This document shows, piece after piece, positions 26,173-35,082 of a DNA stretch of 35,082 nucleotides. Under the pieces are notes generated by a model that did no database searches, was not told where the DNA came from, and was given only the letters and a program-made list of their open reading frames with translations. Every line of letters starts with the position of its first letter. Within the stretch, counting starts at the first letter, position 1. Both the position numbers and the translations under genes were made by a program. The DNA lies in assembly GCA_944324725.1 (NCBI GenBank), contig CALUXJ010000007.1:1-35082 (forward strand). The letters are read 5' to 3'. The stretch comes from an uncultured Acholeplasmatales bacterium. Lineage in GTDB: Bacteria > Bacillota_I > Bacilli_A > Acholeplasmatales > Anaeroplasmataceae.

Positions 26173-29100
26173 ATGGATGAATATTTGTATTATGCAAGTT
26201 TGTACCCCTTTAAGGATTTAATTCATAAGTCAGGTATTAAAATTGGTAAGTCCAATACAGAAATTAATGAGCTACTCATTATTCTAGATTATCTTACTAA
26301 TGATAATACTATTTTTGTCGTTCTCCCAACTTTGTCAGAGGCACAAACTTATTACGATGATTTAATTAAATATTTACCATTTAATCAAGTTCTTTTCTTC
26401 CCGGCTGATGAGCTTATTACGGCGGAAATGTTGTCTAGTTCAGGTGATTTTGTCTATGAACGCTTAGAGACAATGACCTCACTTTTAAATAGTGGTAAGT
26501 ATGTTGTTATTACAAACACTAATGGCATCTTAAAACGTGAATTTCCTGTTGAGAGCTTTAAACGTTATATTTTTACCCTTAAAAAGGGTATGGAAATCAA
26601 ACGGGATGATTTAATTCAAAAACTTGTTATTGCGGGCTATAAATTTAATTACACGACTTTAAAAACGGGTGATTTTTCTAAACGTGGTTCTATTTTAGAT
26701 ATCTTCCCTTTTGGTCAGGACAATCCCATTAGAATTGACTTTTTTGATGACGAGATTGATTCTATTAAATACTTTAATCCAGATAATCAACGTTCCTTTG
26801 CTGAAATAGCAGAAATCGTTATTAAGCCGGTTTGTGAAATGACTTATACGGATGAAGAAGTCAAAGAGGCCATTAATAATATTACTTATTTTAAAGAAAA
26901 TAATTTATTATCTGAACTAGAAATTAATCAGATTGATAAAGATATTGAGGATTTAACCTTGAGAGAAAATACAGTCAAATTAATGCGTTATGATGCGTTT
27001 TTTCATGATGAAGCTACTAGTATTTTTTCCTATGCTACAAACAAAAAATTATATTTTATAGATGCAGGAAAAATTAGAGACATTTATCAAAACATGCTAC
27101 TTGATTTATCAGAATATGAAGGACGTTTAGGTGGTAATTATATTTCTAAATTAGAACCCTATATTAATCTTAGTAGCTATAGTCCAGATATTTTAATTGA
27201 GGGTGCTAAAAGTATAGGTGATTTAGATTTTTCCTTTAATCATGATGAAATTACCTATTTTTGTGGCAACGAGGAAGCTATTAATAAAGAATTAGGTAAG
27301 CATCAAGGAATTAGAAAAATCTTAATAGCGACCAGTAATCAAAATTTAATTGAAAAGCTGAAGAAAAGCTTATTTGAGCATGAAATATTTTATAATGAAG
27401 GTCCTATTTACGCCCCTAAGGATTCTAGTACCATTTTCTTTACTAATAAAAATTTACCAAGTGTTAAATTTAAGGCAGAAGATATTTATATTTTAAATGA
27501 AACCTCCCTTATGCAAACGCCAAGTAGTAATAAGAAAAATCCGCGTTATAAATCAATTTATAAAAATTCTATTAAAATTAATAAATATGATGAATTAAAA
27601 ATTGGTGATTATATTGTTCATTATGACTATGGTATTGGCAAATATTTAGGTATTAAAACTTTAATTAATGCCGGGGTTAAAAGAGACTACATTTATTGCG
27701 AGTATGCTAATAACTCTAGTTTATATGTACCAGTAGAAAATATTTCTAGTATTATGAAATATGCCTCATATGATGTAGAAGGCATTCAAATGCATGAGAT
27801 AGGCGGTACAGCTTGGGCTAAAACGAAGGAAAAGGTTCGGAAAAAGGTTAGAGATATTTCAGAACGTTTAATAGCCTTATATGCTAAAAGAGAAAAAACG
27901 ACTGGTTTTGCTTTCCCACCGGATGATCCACTGCAATTAGAGTTTGAAAATGATTTTCCTTACGAACTAACTCCTGATCAAAAACAAGCCATCGAAGCAG
28001 TTAAGCATGATATGGAGCGCAGTGTGCCAATGGATAGATTAATTTGTGGTGATGTTGGTTATGGTAAAACGGAAGTAGCTCTAAGAGCGGCCTTTAAGGC
28101 GGTCTTAGGAGGTAAGCAAGCGGCCCTTTTATGTCCAACTACGATTTTATCTGATCAACATTATCACACCTTTTTAGATCGGATGAGTAAATATGGGGTT
28201 AAGGTTGAACTCTTAAATCGCTTTGTTTCTAGTAAAAAACAAAAGGAAGTTCTAGAGGGGTTATTGACAGGTAATATTGATGTCATTATTGGCACGCATA
28301 AATTACTGAATAAAGAAATTAAATTTAAAGATTTAGGTCTATTAATTATTGATGAGGAGCAGCGCTTTGGGGTTGTTCATAAAGAAAGAATTAAGGAAAT
28401 GAAGGTCAATGTTGACTGCATTACTTTATCAGCTACCCCAATTCCGCGCACTTTACAAATGTCAATGCTTGGCATTAAGGATTTATCAATGATTGAAACT
28501 CCGCCTAAAAATAGATATCCAATTCAAACTTATGTCATTGAACAAAATAATTCTATTATTCGCGATGCCATTGAGCGGGAATTAGCGCGTCATGGCCAGG
28601 TATTCTATTTATATAATAACGTGGCTCACATTGAAGAAAAGGCCATTGAAATTGCTAAGCTTTGTCCAGGAGCCCGGGTGGTTTTTGCGCATGGTCGATT
28701 AAAAAGTAGTGAACTGGAAAAAAGAATTTATGATTTCATTTATAAAAAATATGATGTTTTAGTATGTACAACGATTATTGAAACAGGAATTGATATTCCA
28801 GAAACTAACACCTTAATTATTAATGATGCTGATAGGCTTGGTTTAGCTCAGCTTTATCAAATTAGAGGCAGGGTAGGTCGTTCTAGTAAAATTGCCTATG
28901 CTTATTTGATGTATGAACCACATAAATTACTAACTCCAGAGGCAGAAAAACGCCTAGAAGCAATTAAGGAATTTAATGAATTAGGTAGTGGCTTTAAGAT
29001 TGCGATGCGCGATTTATCCATTAGAGGTTCTGGTGATTTATTAGGGGCGGAACAATCAGGTTTTGTGGAGTCAGTTGGTATTGAAATGTATATGAAAATT

Positions 29101-29613
29101 TTAAATGAAGAAATTAATCATGTAACCCCACCAAAACCAGATAATAACCCACTAGTTAAAAAGCCATTATTATCATTAACTGTTAATGAAAATTATATTC
29201 AAAATGAAGATATTAGAATTGAAGTTCACAAGAAAATTGAAAGCTTAGCTTCAAAGGAAGAATTTAATAACCTCAAAGCTGAATTGACGGATCGTTTTGG
29301 TTATATTGATGATGATACGTATGAATATATGTATGAAAAGCTCTTTAAAAATATGGCTAAGTCCTTTGGTTTTGAAGATGTTAATATCAATGAGTTAAAA
29401 ATGATTATTTTGACAATGAATAAGGAAAAAAGTAGTCAAATTAGGGGAGATTTGTGGTTTAGCGTTTTAAATAACCATAAAAATTTAATTTTAAAGTATA
29501 TCCATCCACATATTATTTTACAAACCCGTAAAGAAAATAGTGTTTTAGATGGAATGAAGGACATTATAAATTATCTATCAGAAGTAAAAAATAAGGTAGA
29601 AAAGTCCAGTTAG
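26173..29613 (+). CDS. mfd: Transcription-repair coupling factor
   Basis: A 1146-residue ATP-driven translocase that removes stalled RNA polymerase and recruits UvrA to lesions. It has an N-terminal UvrB-like module, an RNA-polymerase-interacting CarD-like domain starting KIGDYIVHYDYGIG (about 475), and RecG-type translocase motifs: Walker A GDVGYGKTEVALRA (about 625), DEEQRFGV (about 726), SATPIPRTLQMS and RGRVGRSSKIAYAYL. The C-terminal autoinhibitory domain follows. I use the ATG at 26173 because AAGGAG lies 9 nt upstream; a TTG at 26146 is in frame but sits in the pth terminator T run. Confidence 0.97.
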   Translation: MDEYLYYASLYPFKDLIHKSGIKIGKSNTEINELLIILDYLTNDNTIFVVLPTLSEAQTYYDDLIKYLPFNQVLFFPADELITAEMLSSSGDFVYERLETMTSLLNSGKYVVITNTNGILKREFPVESFKRYIFTLKKGMEIKRDDLIQKLVIAGYKFNYTTLKTGDFSKRGSILDIFPFGQDNPIRIDFFDDEIDSIKYFNPDNQRSFAEIAEIVIKPVCEMTYTDEEVKEAINNITYFKENNLLSELEINQIDKDIEDLTLRENTVKLMRYDAFFHDEATSIFSYATNKKLYFIDAGKIRDIYQNMLLDLSEYEGRLGGNYISKLEPYINLSSYSPDILIEGAKSIGDLDFSFNHDEITYFCGNEEAINKELGKHQGIRKILIATSNQNLIEKLKKSLFEHEIFYNEGPIYAPKDSSTIFFTNKNLPSVKFKAEDIYILNETSLMQTPSSNKKNPRYKSIYKNSIKINKYDELKIGDYIVHYDYGIGKYLGIKTLINAGVKRDYIYCEYANNSSLYVPVENISSIMKYASYDVEGIQMHEIGGTAWAKTKEKVRKKVRDISERLIALYAKREKTTGFAFPPDDPLQLEFENDFPYELTPDQKQAIEAVKHDMERSVPMDRLICGDVGYGKTEVALRAAFKAVLGGKQAALLCPTTILSDQHYHTFLDRMSKYGVKVELLNRFVSSKKQKEVLEGLLTGNIDVIIGTHKLLNKEIKFKDLGLLIIDEEQRFGVVHKERIKEMKVNVDCITLSATPIPRTLQMSMLGIKDLSMIETPPKNRYPIQTYVIEQNNSIIRDAIERELARHGQVFYLYNNVAHIEEKAIEIAKLCPGARVVFAHGRLKSSELEKRIYDFIYKKYDVLVCTTIIETGIDIPETNTLIINDADRLGLAQLYQIRGRVGRSSKIAYAYLMYEPHKLLTPEAEKRLEAIKEFNELGSGFKIAMRDLSIRGSGDLLGAEQSGFVESVGIEMYMKILNEEINHVTPPKPDNNPLVKKPLLSLTVNENYIQNEDIRIEVHKKIESLASKEEFNNLKAELTDRFGYIDDDTYEYMYEKLFKNMAKSFGFEDVNINELKMIILTMNKEKSSQIRGDLWFSVLNNHKNLILKYIHPHIILQTRKENSVLDGMKDIINYLSEVKNKVEKSS

Positions 29614-29625
29614 ATAAAGTATAAT
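29597..29625 (+). promoter_or_regulatory. Promoter of the FAD dehydrogenase-purA-DUF523 group
   Basis: TAGAAA (29597-29602), 17-nt spacer, perfect TATAAT (29620-29625). The -35 is inside the end of mfd. AGGTGA precedes the ATG at 29644. Confidence 0.55.
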
Positions 29626-29643
29626 TATAGTAGGTGATTTTTT

Positions 29644-31056
29644 ATGTATGATGTAATAATCGTGGGGGCCGGACCAGCCGGAATTTATAGTTCATATGAA
29701 TTAATAACTAAAAGACCTGATTTAAAGGTTTTATTAGTAGATAAGGGGCTTGACATTTATCATAGACATTGTCCAGTGTTAGAACATAAGCTAGAAAAAT
29801 GTCCAGTTAATAAAAATGGGGTAGCCGGTTGTTATCCAGCTTGTTCTATTACTAATGGCTTTGGCGGAGCTGGCGCCTATAGTGATGGCAAGTTCAATAT
29901 TACTAGTGAATTTGGTGGCTGGATGACGGATTACTTACCTAGTGATACAGTATTAGATTTAATTAAATATGTTGATTCCATTAACTTAAAATACGGAGCT
30001 ACAACATCAATTACTAATCCAACTACTGATAAGGTTAGAGAAATTGAAAAAAGAGGCTATGCCGTAGGCTTAAAGCTTTTACGGGCTGAGGTTAGACACT
30101 TAGGCACAGAGGTCAACCTTCAAATTATGAAGGCTATCTACGATTATCTTAAAGATAAAATTGAGATGCGTTTTAAAACAGAAGTAACAGATGTCATTAT
30201 TGAGAACGACACAATTAAAGGTATTGTTATTGGCGAAGAAAGATTAGAAGCTAAATACGTCTTTATGGGTGTTGGTCGTGATGGTGCTACTTGGTTACAA
30301 AATATTTGTGAAGAACACGGAGTTAAGCTTACTCATAATCAAGTTGATATTGGGGTCCGGGTTGAAACAAATGATGTCATTATGGAAGAAATTAACAAAA
30401 ATCTTTATGAGGGTAAATTTATTTACCGGGCTTCCGTTGGTACAGAAGTTAGAACCTTCTGTTCTAATCCTAGTGGCTATGTTGTAGTAGAAAACCATAG
30501 TGGTACTATTTTAGCTAATGGTCATGCTTATCGTGATCCGAAGTTAGGAAGTCATAATACTAATTTTGCTTTATTAGTTTCTCATAAGTTCTCAGAACCA
30601 TTTAATCGCCCTAATGAATATGCGCATGAGGTTTCTCGTTTGGCTAACCAACTATCTTGTGGTTCAGTTATCGTTCAGCGTTATGGTGATATTAAAAAAG
30701 GTCGAAGAACAACTCAAAAACGGCTTGATGAAGGCTTTGTAAAACCAACTTTAAAAGAAGCAGTTCCAGGTGATTTAGGTCTTGTATTGCCATATAATAC
30801 AATGAAATCAATTATTGAGATGATTGAAGCCCTTGATCATGTTACACCAGGTATTGCAAATGAACATACTTTATTCTACGGGGTTGAGGCTAAATTCTAT
30901 TCTGCTCGTCCAGTAGTTAATGAATATTTTGAAACAAAAATTAATGGTTTATATGTCGGCGGTGATGGCGCTGGCTTAACTAGAGGTCTTGCCCAAGCTG
31001 GTGCAAATGGTGTTTGGGTAGCTCGTAATATTATTAAACGATTAGGAGATAAGTAA
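29644..31056 (+). CDS. Uncharacterised FAD-dependent dehydrogenase (COG2509-like)
   Basis: A 470-residue cytosolic flavoprotein. The N-terminal dinucleotide fold reads VIIVGAGPAGIYSSYEL, and the C-terminal FAD-contact motif is YVGGDGAGLTRGLAQAGANG. Between residues about 40 and 80 lies a Cys-rich stretch with HRHCPVLEHKLEKCPVN and GCYPACSITNGFGGAGAYSDGK, characteristic of the COG2509 family. The substrate is unknown; the cysteines could bind metal or be redox active. It lies 4 bp before purA, probably cotranscribed, but a link to purine metabolism is not evident. Confidence 0.85.
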   Translation: MYDVIIVGAGPAGIYSSYELITKRPDLKVLLVDKGLDIYHRHCPVLEHKLEKCPVNKNGVAGCYPACSITNGFGGAGAYSDGKFNITSEFGGWMTDYLPSDTVLDLIKYVDSINLKYGATTSITNPTTDKVREIEKRGYAVGLKLLRAEVRHLGTEVNLQIMKAIYDYLKDKIEMRFKTEVTDVIIENDTIKGIVIGEERLEAKYVFMGVGRDGATWLQNICEEHGVKLTHNQVDIGVRVETNDVIMEEINKNLYEGKFIYRASVGTEVRTFCSNPSGYVVVENHSGTILANGHAYRDPKLGSHNTNFALLVSHKFSEPFNRPNEYAHEVSRLANQLSCGSVIVQRYGDIKKGRRTTQKRLDEGFVKPTLKEAVPGDLGLVLPYNTMKSIIEMIEALDHVTPGIANEHTLFYGVEAKFYSARPVVNEYFETKINGLYVGGDGAGLTRGLAQAGANGVWVARNIIKRLGDK

Positions 31057-31059
31057 AAA

Positions 31060-32343
31060 ATGAGATTAGTAGTTGTAGGAAGTCAATGGGGAGACGAAGG
31101 AAAGGGTAAGGTTACTGATTTTCTTGGTCAAAAGGCCGATGTTGTTGTTCGTAGCCAAGGTGGTAATAATGCTGGTCATACAATTATGATTGGCAATGAA
31201 AAGTTTGCACTACAAACTATTCCTTCAGGTATATTTAATCCGCATATTAAGAATGTCTTAGCCAATGGTATGGTTATTAACCCTAAGGAAGCTCTTAAAG
31301 AACTAAATAATTTAAAAGCCCGGGGAATTAAAGATTTCCAATTGTATATTTCTAATCGAGCTCATGTTATCATGCCATATCACATTTTACTAGATGGTGG
31401 CTATGAATCTTTAAAGGGTGATCACAAGATTGGCACAACTAAAAAGGGTATTGGTCCTTGTTATGCCGATAAGGTTAACCGAATTGGTATTAGAATTGGT
31501 GATTTAATTGATAAAGAAAGCTTTAAAGAAGTTCTAGCTAATACACTACCTATTAAAAACATGGAACTTAAAATGCTTGGTTTAGAACCACTTGATTTTG
31601 ATCAAATTTATAATGAATATATAGCATATGGTCAAGAATTAGCTCCATATGTTTGTGATACATCTTATCTTTTAAATGAAGAAATTGCTAACGATGCTAA
31701 CATTCTTTTTGAGGGTGCTCAAGGTAGTATGCTTTGTTTAGATCATGGTTCTTATCCATATGTTACTTCATCTAGTCCTACAGCTGCTTCAGTTCCAGTA
31801 AATGCTGGTATTGCTCCTAAATATATTGATCATTGTGTTGGCATTTGTAAAGCCTATACGACAAGGGTTGGTGAAGGTCCATTCCCAACCGAATTAAAAA
31901 ATGATTTAGGTAATTTAATTAGAGAAAAAGGTCATGAATATGGTACAGTTACTCATCGTCCACGTCGTGTTGGTTATCTTGATTTAGTAGTCGTAAATTA
32001 TGCTAAGCGCATATCTGGTATTGATAGTTTAGCTTTGATGTTATTTGACGTTTTAACTGGTATTGATGAACTTAAGATTTGTGTTGGTTATAAGCTTGGT
32101 GATAAGGAAATTAATACTATCCCGGCTACCTTAAGAGAATATGCTAAATGTGAACCTATTTATATTAGTTTAAAACCATGGCATGAAGATATAGCTGATA
32201 TTAGAGAGTATAATAAATTACCTCAAGCTTGTAAGGATTATATCGAAACAATTGAAAAATATACAGGTATTAGTGTTGATATTATTTCAGTTGGTCCAGA
32301 AAGAACAGAAACAATTATTAGAAAAGATGTTTTTAAGAAATGA
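31060..32343 (+). CDS. purA: Adenylosuccinate synthetase
   Basis: This 427-residue enzyme makes adenylosuccinate from IMP, aspartate and GTP, the first committed step to AMP. It shows GSQWGDEGKGKVTDFL with catalytic D12, NNAGHTI with H40, the KGIGPCYADK loop, EGAQGSMLCLDHGSYPYVT, and TTRVGEGPFPTEL. GGAGA lies upstream of the ATG. Its TGA overlaps the next ATG (ATGA). Confidence 0.97.
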   Translation: MRLVVVGSQWGDEGKGKVTDFLGQKADVVVRSQGGNNAGHTIMIGNEKFALQTIPSGIFNPHIKNVLANGMVINPKEALKELNNLKARGIKDFQLYISNRAHVIMPYHILLDGGYESLKGDHKIGTTKKGIGPCYADKVNRIGIRIGDLIDKESFKEVLANTLPIKNMELKMLGLEPLDFDQIYNEYIAYGQELAPYVCDTSYLLNEEIANDANILFEGAQGSMLCLDHGSYPYVTSSSPTAASVPVNAGIAPKYIDHCVGICKAYTTRVGEGPFPTELKNDLGNLIREKGHEYGTVTHRPRRVGYLDLVVVNYAKRISGIDSLALMLFDVLTGIDELKICVGYKLGDKEINTIPATLREYAKCEPIYISLKPWHEDIADIREYNKLPQACKDYIETIEKYTGISVDIISVGPERTETIIRKDVFKK

Positions 32344-32780
32344 AGATATTAGTCAGTGCTTGTTTATTAGGGGAAAATTGTAAATATAACGGCAAAAATA
32401 ATTTTAAGCAATTAATCGTGGATTTAGCTAGCAAATTTGAACTAGTTCCCATATGCCCTGAATCCTTTGGTGGTCTATCCATTCCGCGCTTACCTAGTGA
32501 GATTGCAAATGACAAGGTAATTAATGCCTCTGATATTGACGTTACCTTCGAGTTTAATAATGGAGCCTATAAGGCTTTACAAATAGCTTTAGATAAGCAG
32601 GTTAAATATGCTATTCTAAAGGAAAAAAGTCCTTCATGTGGTGTTCATTATATCTATGATGGTACCTTTACTGGCCAATTAATTCCTGGTCAAGGAATTA
32701 CGACAAGACTATTAGAGGCTAATGGAATAAAATGTTTTGCTGATACTGAAATTGATAAGTTATTAAAGGAGCTGGCTTAG
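32340..32780 (+). CDS. DUF523 protein (TudS-like Fe-S family)
   Basis: A 146-residue protein with the DUF523 pattern: SACLLGENCKYNG (C8, C14), VPICPESFGGLSIPR (C39) and KEKSPSCG (C100). The family includes the thiouracil desulfidase TudS, which holds a [4Fe-4S] cluster through three cysteines; C8, C39 and C100 are the likely equivalents. Whether this copy removes sulfur from thiolated bases is not known. It is translationally coupled to purA, which may hint at a nucleobase-related role. Confidence 0.82.
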   Translation: MKILVSACLLGENCKYNGKNNFKQLIVDLASKFELVPICPESFGGLSIPRLPSEIANDKVINASDIDVTFEFNNGAYKALQIALDKQVKYAILKEKSPSCGVHYIYDGTFTGQLIPGQGITTRLLEANGIKCFADTEIDKLLKELA

Positions 32781-32790
32781 CTCCTTTTTT
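32765..32790 (+). terminator. Terminator spanning the DUF523 stop codon
   Basis: AAAGGAGC (32765-32772), 7-nt loop, GCTCCTTT (32780-32787), then TTT. The TAG stop (32778-32780) straddles the loop and 3' arm, and the 5' arm encodes the end of the protein. Confidence 0.88.
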
Positions 32791-32800
32791 GAGGTTTTAT

Positions 32801-33577
32801 ATGACAAAGGAAAGTTTAATAAGAGATTTAATACAGGGTGGCTTGAAAAAGAACGATAAGGTCTTGCTTCATACTTCTTTAAAGCAAATAGGTGAAGTAG
32901 ATGCTAATGTTGTATTAGATGCAATTATGGAATATTTTAATCAGGGTTTAGTACTAATGCCAACCCATACATGGGACATTGTTAAGAATGATGATGATAT
33001 TTTTGATGTAATTAATTCAAAACCTAATACAGGAATATTGCCAACTTTATTTATGCAAAGACCTAACGTCTATCGCAGTCTTCATCCAACTCATAGTTTA
33101 GCAGCTTTTGGTAATGGGGCAAAAGACTATATTCTAGGTGAAGAATTCTTAACTACTCCATGCAGTCCTCAAGGAGTTTATGGGCGGTTATATGCTATAG
33201 ATGCTAAGATTTTGTTAGTTGGGGTTAATCATAGTAAGAATACTTATATTCATAGTATAGAGGAAAGTTTTGGGGTGACTAATCGCTTAAATCCCCAATT
33301 AAATTATTTCAAGGTACTTGATTATAACAGAAAAACATTAACTGTCGCTATGCACCGGCATTATTGTTCTCTCCACCCACATGTTTCGGAATGTTATCAA
33401 AAGCTTGACCCAATCTTTTTAGAATTAGGTGTTGAATATAAAACTAAATTTGGCAACGCTACAATGATAGTGGTATCAGCACAAAAGGCGTTTCAAGTCC
33501 TAGCTAAAATTTTTGCTAAAGAAAAACAAATTCTTGTAGAAAAAGAGTATATTCCTACTGAATACTATAGATATTAA
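32801..33577 (+). CDS. AAC(3)-family (aminoglycoside 3-N-acetyltransferase-like) protein
   Basis: A 258-residue protein of the Antibiotic_NAT fold. The family landmarks are present: VLLHTSLKQIG near the start, LMPTHTWD, TGILPTLFMQ, the RSLHPTHSLAAFG block with the likely catalytic His, PCSPQGVYGRL and ILLVGVNHSKNTYIHSIEE. Members acetylate aminoglycosides, but chromosomal relatives such as YokD and FrbF act on, or are suspected to act on, other substrates; resistance should not be assumed. I start at the ATG at 32801 (GAGG 6 nt upstream); an in-frame TTG 12 nt earlier lies in the preceding terminator. Confidence 0.8.
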   Translation: MTKESLIRDLIQGGLKKNDKVLLHTSLKQIGEVDANVVLDAIMEYFNQGLVLMPTHTWDIVKNDDDIFDVINSKPNTGILPTLFMQRPNVYRSLHPTHSLAAFGNGAKDYILGEEFLTTPCSPQGVYGRLYAIDAKILLVGVNHSKNTYIHSIEESFGVTNRLNPQLNYFKVLDYNRKTLTVAMHRHYCSLHPHVSECYQKLDPIFLELGVEYKTKFGNATMIVVSAQKAFQVLAKIFAKEKQILVEKEYIPTEYYRY

Positions 33578-33610
33578 CAAAAACTGTTCAAGTTAAAGAG
33601 GTGATTAACT

Positions 33611-34216
33611 ATGCAAAATAATAGAATTTACATCTATAAAGTTAAAGTAAAACATAAGAAATGGGTTAAGTGGGTTAAAATTTTGGTCGCTTTAGCTAAT
33701 GATAAGGGTGGTACATTTTATTTTGGTATGAAAAGTGAAAACGATGTAAAAGGAATTATAAATCCGGATAAAGAAATAGAATTTATTACAGAAAAAATAA
33801 CCAAGTTAATTCAACCACAAATAAGTTTCACTATCAGCAAAAAAACTATTTATAATAAGATTGTTATTCAATTAGAGGTTGCCGCAAGTTCACAGCTTGT
33901 TTGGTTTACTAATAAAGATAAACTATTAGTTAGTTATGTTTATAAGGATAGTAGAATTGTTCCACTTACTTATGCTGATTTAGTTACTAGTATGGTAAAT
34001 AAACCAAATAAAGATGAAAATCTAAAATATATGAAAGAAATTGTGGATTATTGTCAAACTCCTAAAACAAGACAAGAAATTCAAGATTATATTGGTATAG
34101 CTTCAAGACCTTATTTTCGAGAAGCCATTTTGTTACCTTTAATTGAAGCGGGCTTAATTTTACCAACAAACCCTAATCCGCGCGCTAGTAATCAAAAGTA
34201 TATAGCCAAGAAGTAA
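33611..34216 (+). CDS. Short AlbA_2/Schlafen-like ATP-binding domain protein with C-terminal winged helix
   Basis: A 201-residue protein. Residues 20-50 read VKILVALANDKGGTFYFGMK...VKGI, the core of the AlbA_2 (divergent AAA/Schlafen) domain. The C-terminal part (PKTRQEIQDYIGIASRPYFREAILLPLIEAGLI...NQKYI) resembles the winged helix that ends many AlbA_2-GHKL regulators. The glutamate and FK usually found before the ALAN motif are replaced by Lys/Trp, and the middle GHKL-like region of longer relatives is missing, so it may be a shortened or divergent form. AGAGGTGA precedes the ATG. It stands alone between an acetyltransferase-like gene and pflB. Function unknown. Confidence 0.6.
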   Translation: MQNNRIYIYKVKVKHKKWVKWVKILVALANDKGGTFYFGMKSENDVKGIINPDKEIEFITEKITKLIQPQISFTISKKTIYNKIVIQLEVAASSQLVWFTNKDKLLVSYVYKDSRIVPLTYADLVTSMVNKPNKDENLKYMKEIVDYCQTPKTRQEIQDYIGIASRPYFREAILLPLIEAGLILPTNPNPRASNQKYIAKK

Positions 34217-34221
34217 AATGC

Positions 34222-34253
34222 TTGCATAAAAGTAGGTATTTTGATATTATCAA
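34222..34253 (+). promoter_or_regulatory. pflB promoter with overlapping palindrome
   Basis: TTGCAT (34222-34227), 17-nt spacer, TATTAT (34245-34250). The palindrome TTGAT-ATT-ATCAA (34241-34253) covers the -10, so a repressor could block it. It does not match the Rex consensus well enough to name a regulator. Confidence 0.7.
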
Positions 34254-34286
34254 TGTGTAATTTTTAAAAGAAAGAAGTGATGTTTA

Positions 34287-35082
34287 ATGATGTATAAAGG
34301 ATGGGAAGGTTTTGTCCCGGGCAAATGGAGTAATGACGAAGTAAACGTTAGAGATTTCATTCAAAGAAACTATACTCCTTATGATGGCGATGAATCATTC
34401 CTTGCGGGTCCAACTGCCGCAACTAAAAAACTTTGGGACATTGTTTTAGACCTGTCTAAAAAAGAACGTGAAGCTGGTGGTGTCTTAAAAGCTGATACAG
34501 ATATTATCTCTACAATAACTAGTCATAAGCCAGGTTATTTAGATAAGAGCTTAGAAAAAATCGTCGGTCTACAAACTGATGAACCATTTAAACGTTCTTT
34601 ACAACCATTTGGTGGTATAAAGATGGCTATGCAGGCTTGTGAGATGTATGGTTATCAAGTTTCAGATAGAGTAAAAGAAATATTTACTAAGTATAGAAAA
34701 ACGCATAATGACGGTGTTTATGATGCCTATACACCTGAAATGCGTCGTGCTCGGACTGCTCATATTTTAACAGGTTTACCTGATACTTATGGTCGAGGAA
34801 GAATTGTTGGAGATTACCGTCGGGTGGCTCTTTATGGTATTGATTATTTGATTAAACATAAAGAATTAGATAAGAGTTTAATTGATGGTGAAATGCGTCC
34901 AGACCGCATTAGAGATAGAGAAGAGCTATCTGAACAAATTAAGGCTTTAAAGCAATTAAAAGAAATGGCACAATCTTATGGTTGTGATATTTCTGAACCG
35001 GCTACTTCAGCTAAAGAAGCTATTCAGGCTTTATACTTTGGCTATCTTGGTGCTGTTAAAGACCAAAATGGCGCTGCCATGT
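34287..35082 (+). CDS. pflB: Formate C-acetyltransferase (pyruvate formate-lyase), 5' part
   Basis: The first 265 codons of a glycyl-radical enzyme that converts pyruvate and CoA to acetyl-CoA and formate under anaerobic conditions. The frame is open to the window edge. The N-terminus [12 protein letters not shown] and segments [46 protein letters not shown] and [14 protein letters not shown] are characteristic of PflB. The active-site cysteine pair and the C-terminal glycyl-radical site are beyond the window. Two consecutive ATG codons are possible starts (34287 or 34290); the Shine-Dalgarno (AAGTGA) is weak. Confidence 0.96.
   Translation, partial: MMYKGWEGFVPGKWSNDEVNVRDFIQRNYTPYDGDESFLAGPTAATKKLWDIVLDLSKKEREAGGVLKADTDIISTITSHKPGYLDKSLEKIVGLQTDEPFKRSLQPFGGIKMAMQACEMYGYQVSDRVKEIFTKYRKTHNDGVYDAYTPEMRRARTAHILTGLPDTYGRGRIVGDYRRVALYGIDYLIKHKELDKSLIDGEMRPDRIRDREELSEQIKALKQLKEMAQSYGCDISEPATSAKEAIQALYFGYLGAVKDQNGAAM

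Noticed and set aside
30295-30498. Minus-strand and plus-strand short frames inside the FAD dehydrogenase gene
   Set aside because: They are shadows of the 470-residue frame with no translation signals.
32801-33577. Calling the AAC(3)-fold gene an antibiotic-resistance determinant
   Set aside because: It is in a chromosomal housekeeping context with no mobile-element signs, and the fold is shared by enzymes with other substrates.

Overview
The window is a chromosomal replication-origin region of an AT-rich Gram-positive bacterium from the Bacilli side of the Bacillota/Mycoplasmatota. Four observations point there: the order rnpA-rpmH | oriC | dnaA-dnaN-yaaA-recF-gyrB-gyrA; an RNA polymerase delta subunit; a lipoprotein-type YidC; and the Bacillus-like order rnmV-ksgA-ispE-prs-pth-mfd. 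TGA is a normal stop (recF, rnpA, recR, pth, purA), so this is not a code-4 Mycoplasma or Spiroplasma. Genes that lie between these blocks in Bacillus (veg, sspF, purR, spoVG, glmU; mnmE/mnmG after jag) are absent, so I infer a streamlined, probably non-sporulating lineage such as the RF39/Erysipelotrichia-like Bacilli.

Layout: 1-11.0 kb on the minus strand reads away from the origin as dnaA, dnaN, a structured spacer, the ATGA-coupled yaaA-recF-gyrB-gyrA operon, then a Rad3/DinG-type helicase with an N-terminal PD-(D/E)XK-like domain. 11.02-11.45 kb is oriC, with four perfect and two near-perfect DnaA boxes; a second cluster with TAA trios lies between dnaA and dnaN. From 11.45 kb the plus strand carries rpmH-rnpA-yidC-jag; then a surface cysteine-peptidase-like gene followed by dnaX-ebfC-recR-DUF1934-rpoE; a gene-free, structure-rich 370 bp; a CssRS-like two-component system; a convergent pduL (minus strand); YwfO-like HD hydrolase-rnmV-ksgA/ispE; prs-pth; mfd; a FAD dehydrogenase-purA-DUF523 run; an AAC(3)-fold gene; a small AlbA/Schlafen-like gene; and the first 265 codons of pflB. 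PflB and PduL together suggest fermentation of pyruvate to formate, acetyl-phosphate and acetate.

Most notable are: (1) an in-frame fusion of the rRNA dimethylase KsgA/RsmA to the MEP-pathway kinase IspE, with no start codon at the junction; (2) a candidate small RNA with a CUCUCCC loop, followed by a perfect 16-bp inverted repeat overlapping the response-regulator promoter; (3) a possible three-way-junction RNA or elaborate terminator between dnaN and yaaA; (4) a recurrent habit of building terminator hairpins into the last codons of genes (gyrA, dnaA, jag, rpoE, pth, DUF523), which in jag puts the stop codon beyond the terminator; and (5) a repeated TGCTATAAT extended -10 promoter with poor -35 elements. 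No mobile element, CRISPR, rRNA or tRNA was seen. All family assignments are by motif reading, not database search.
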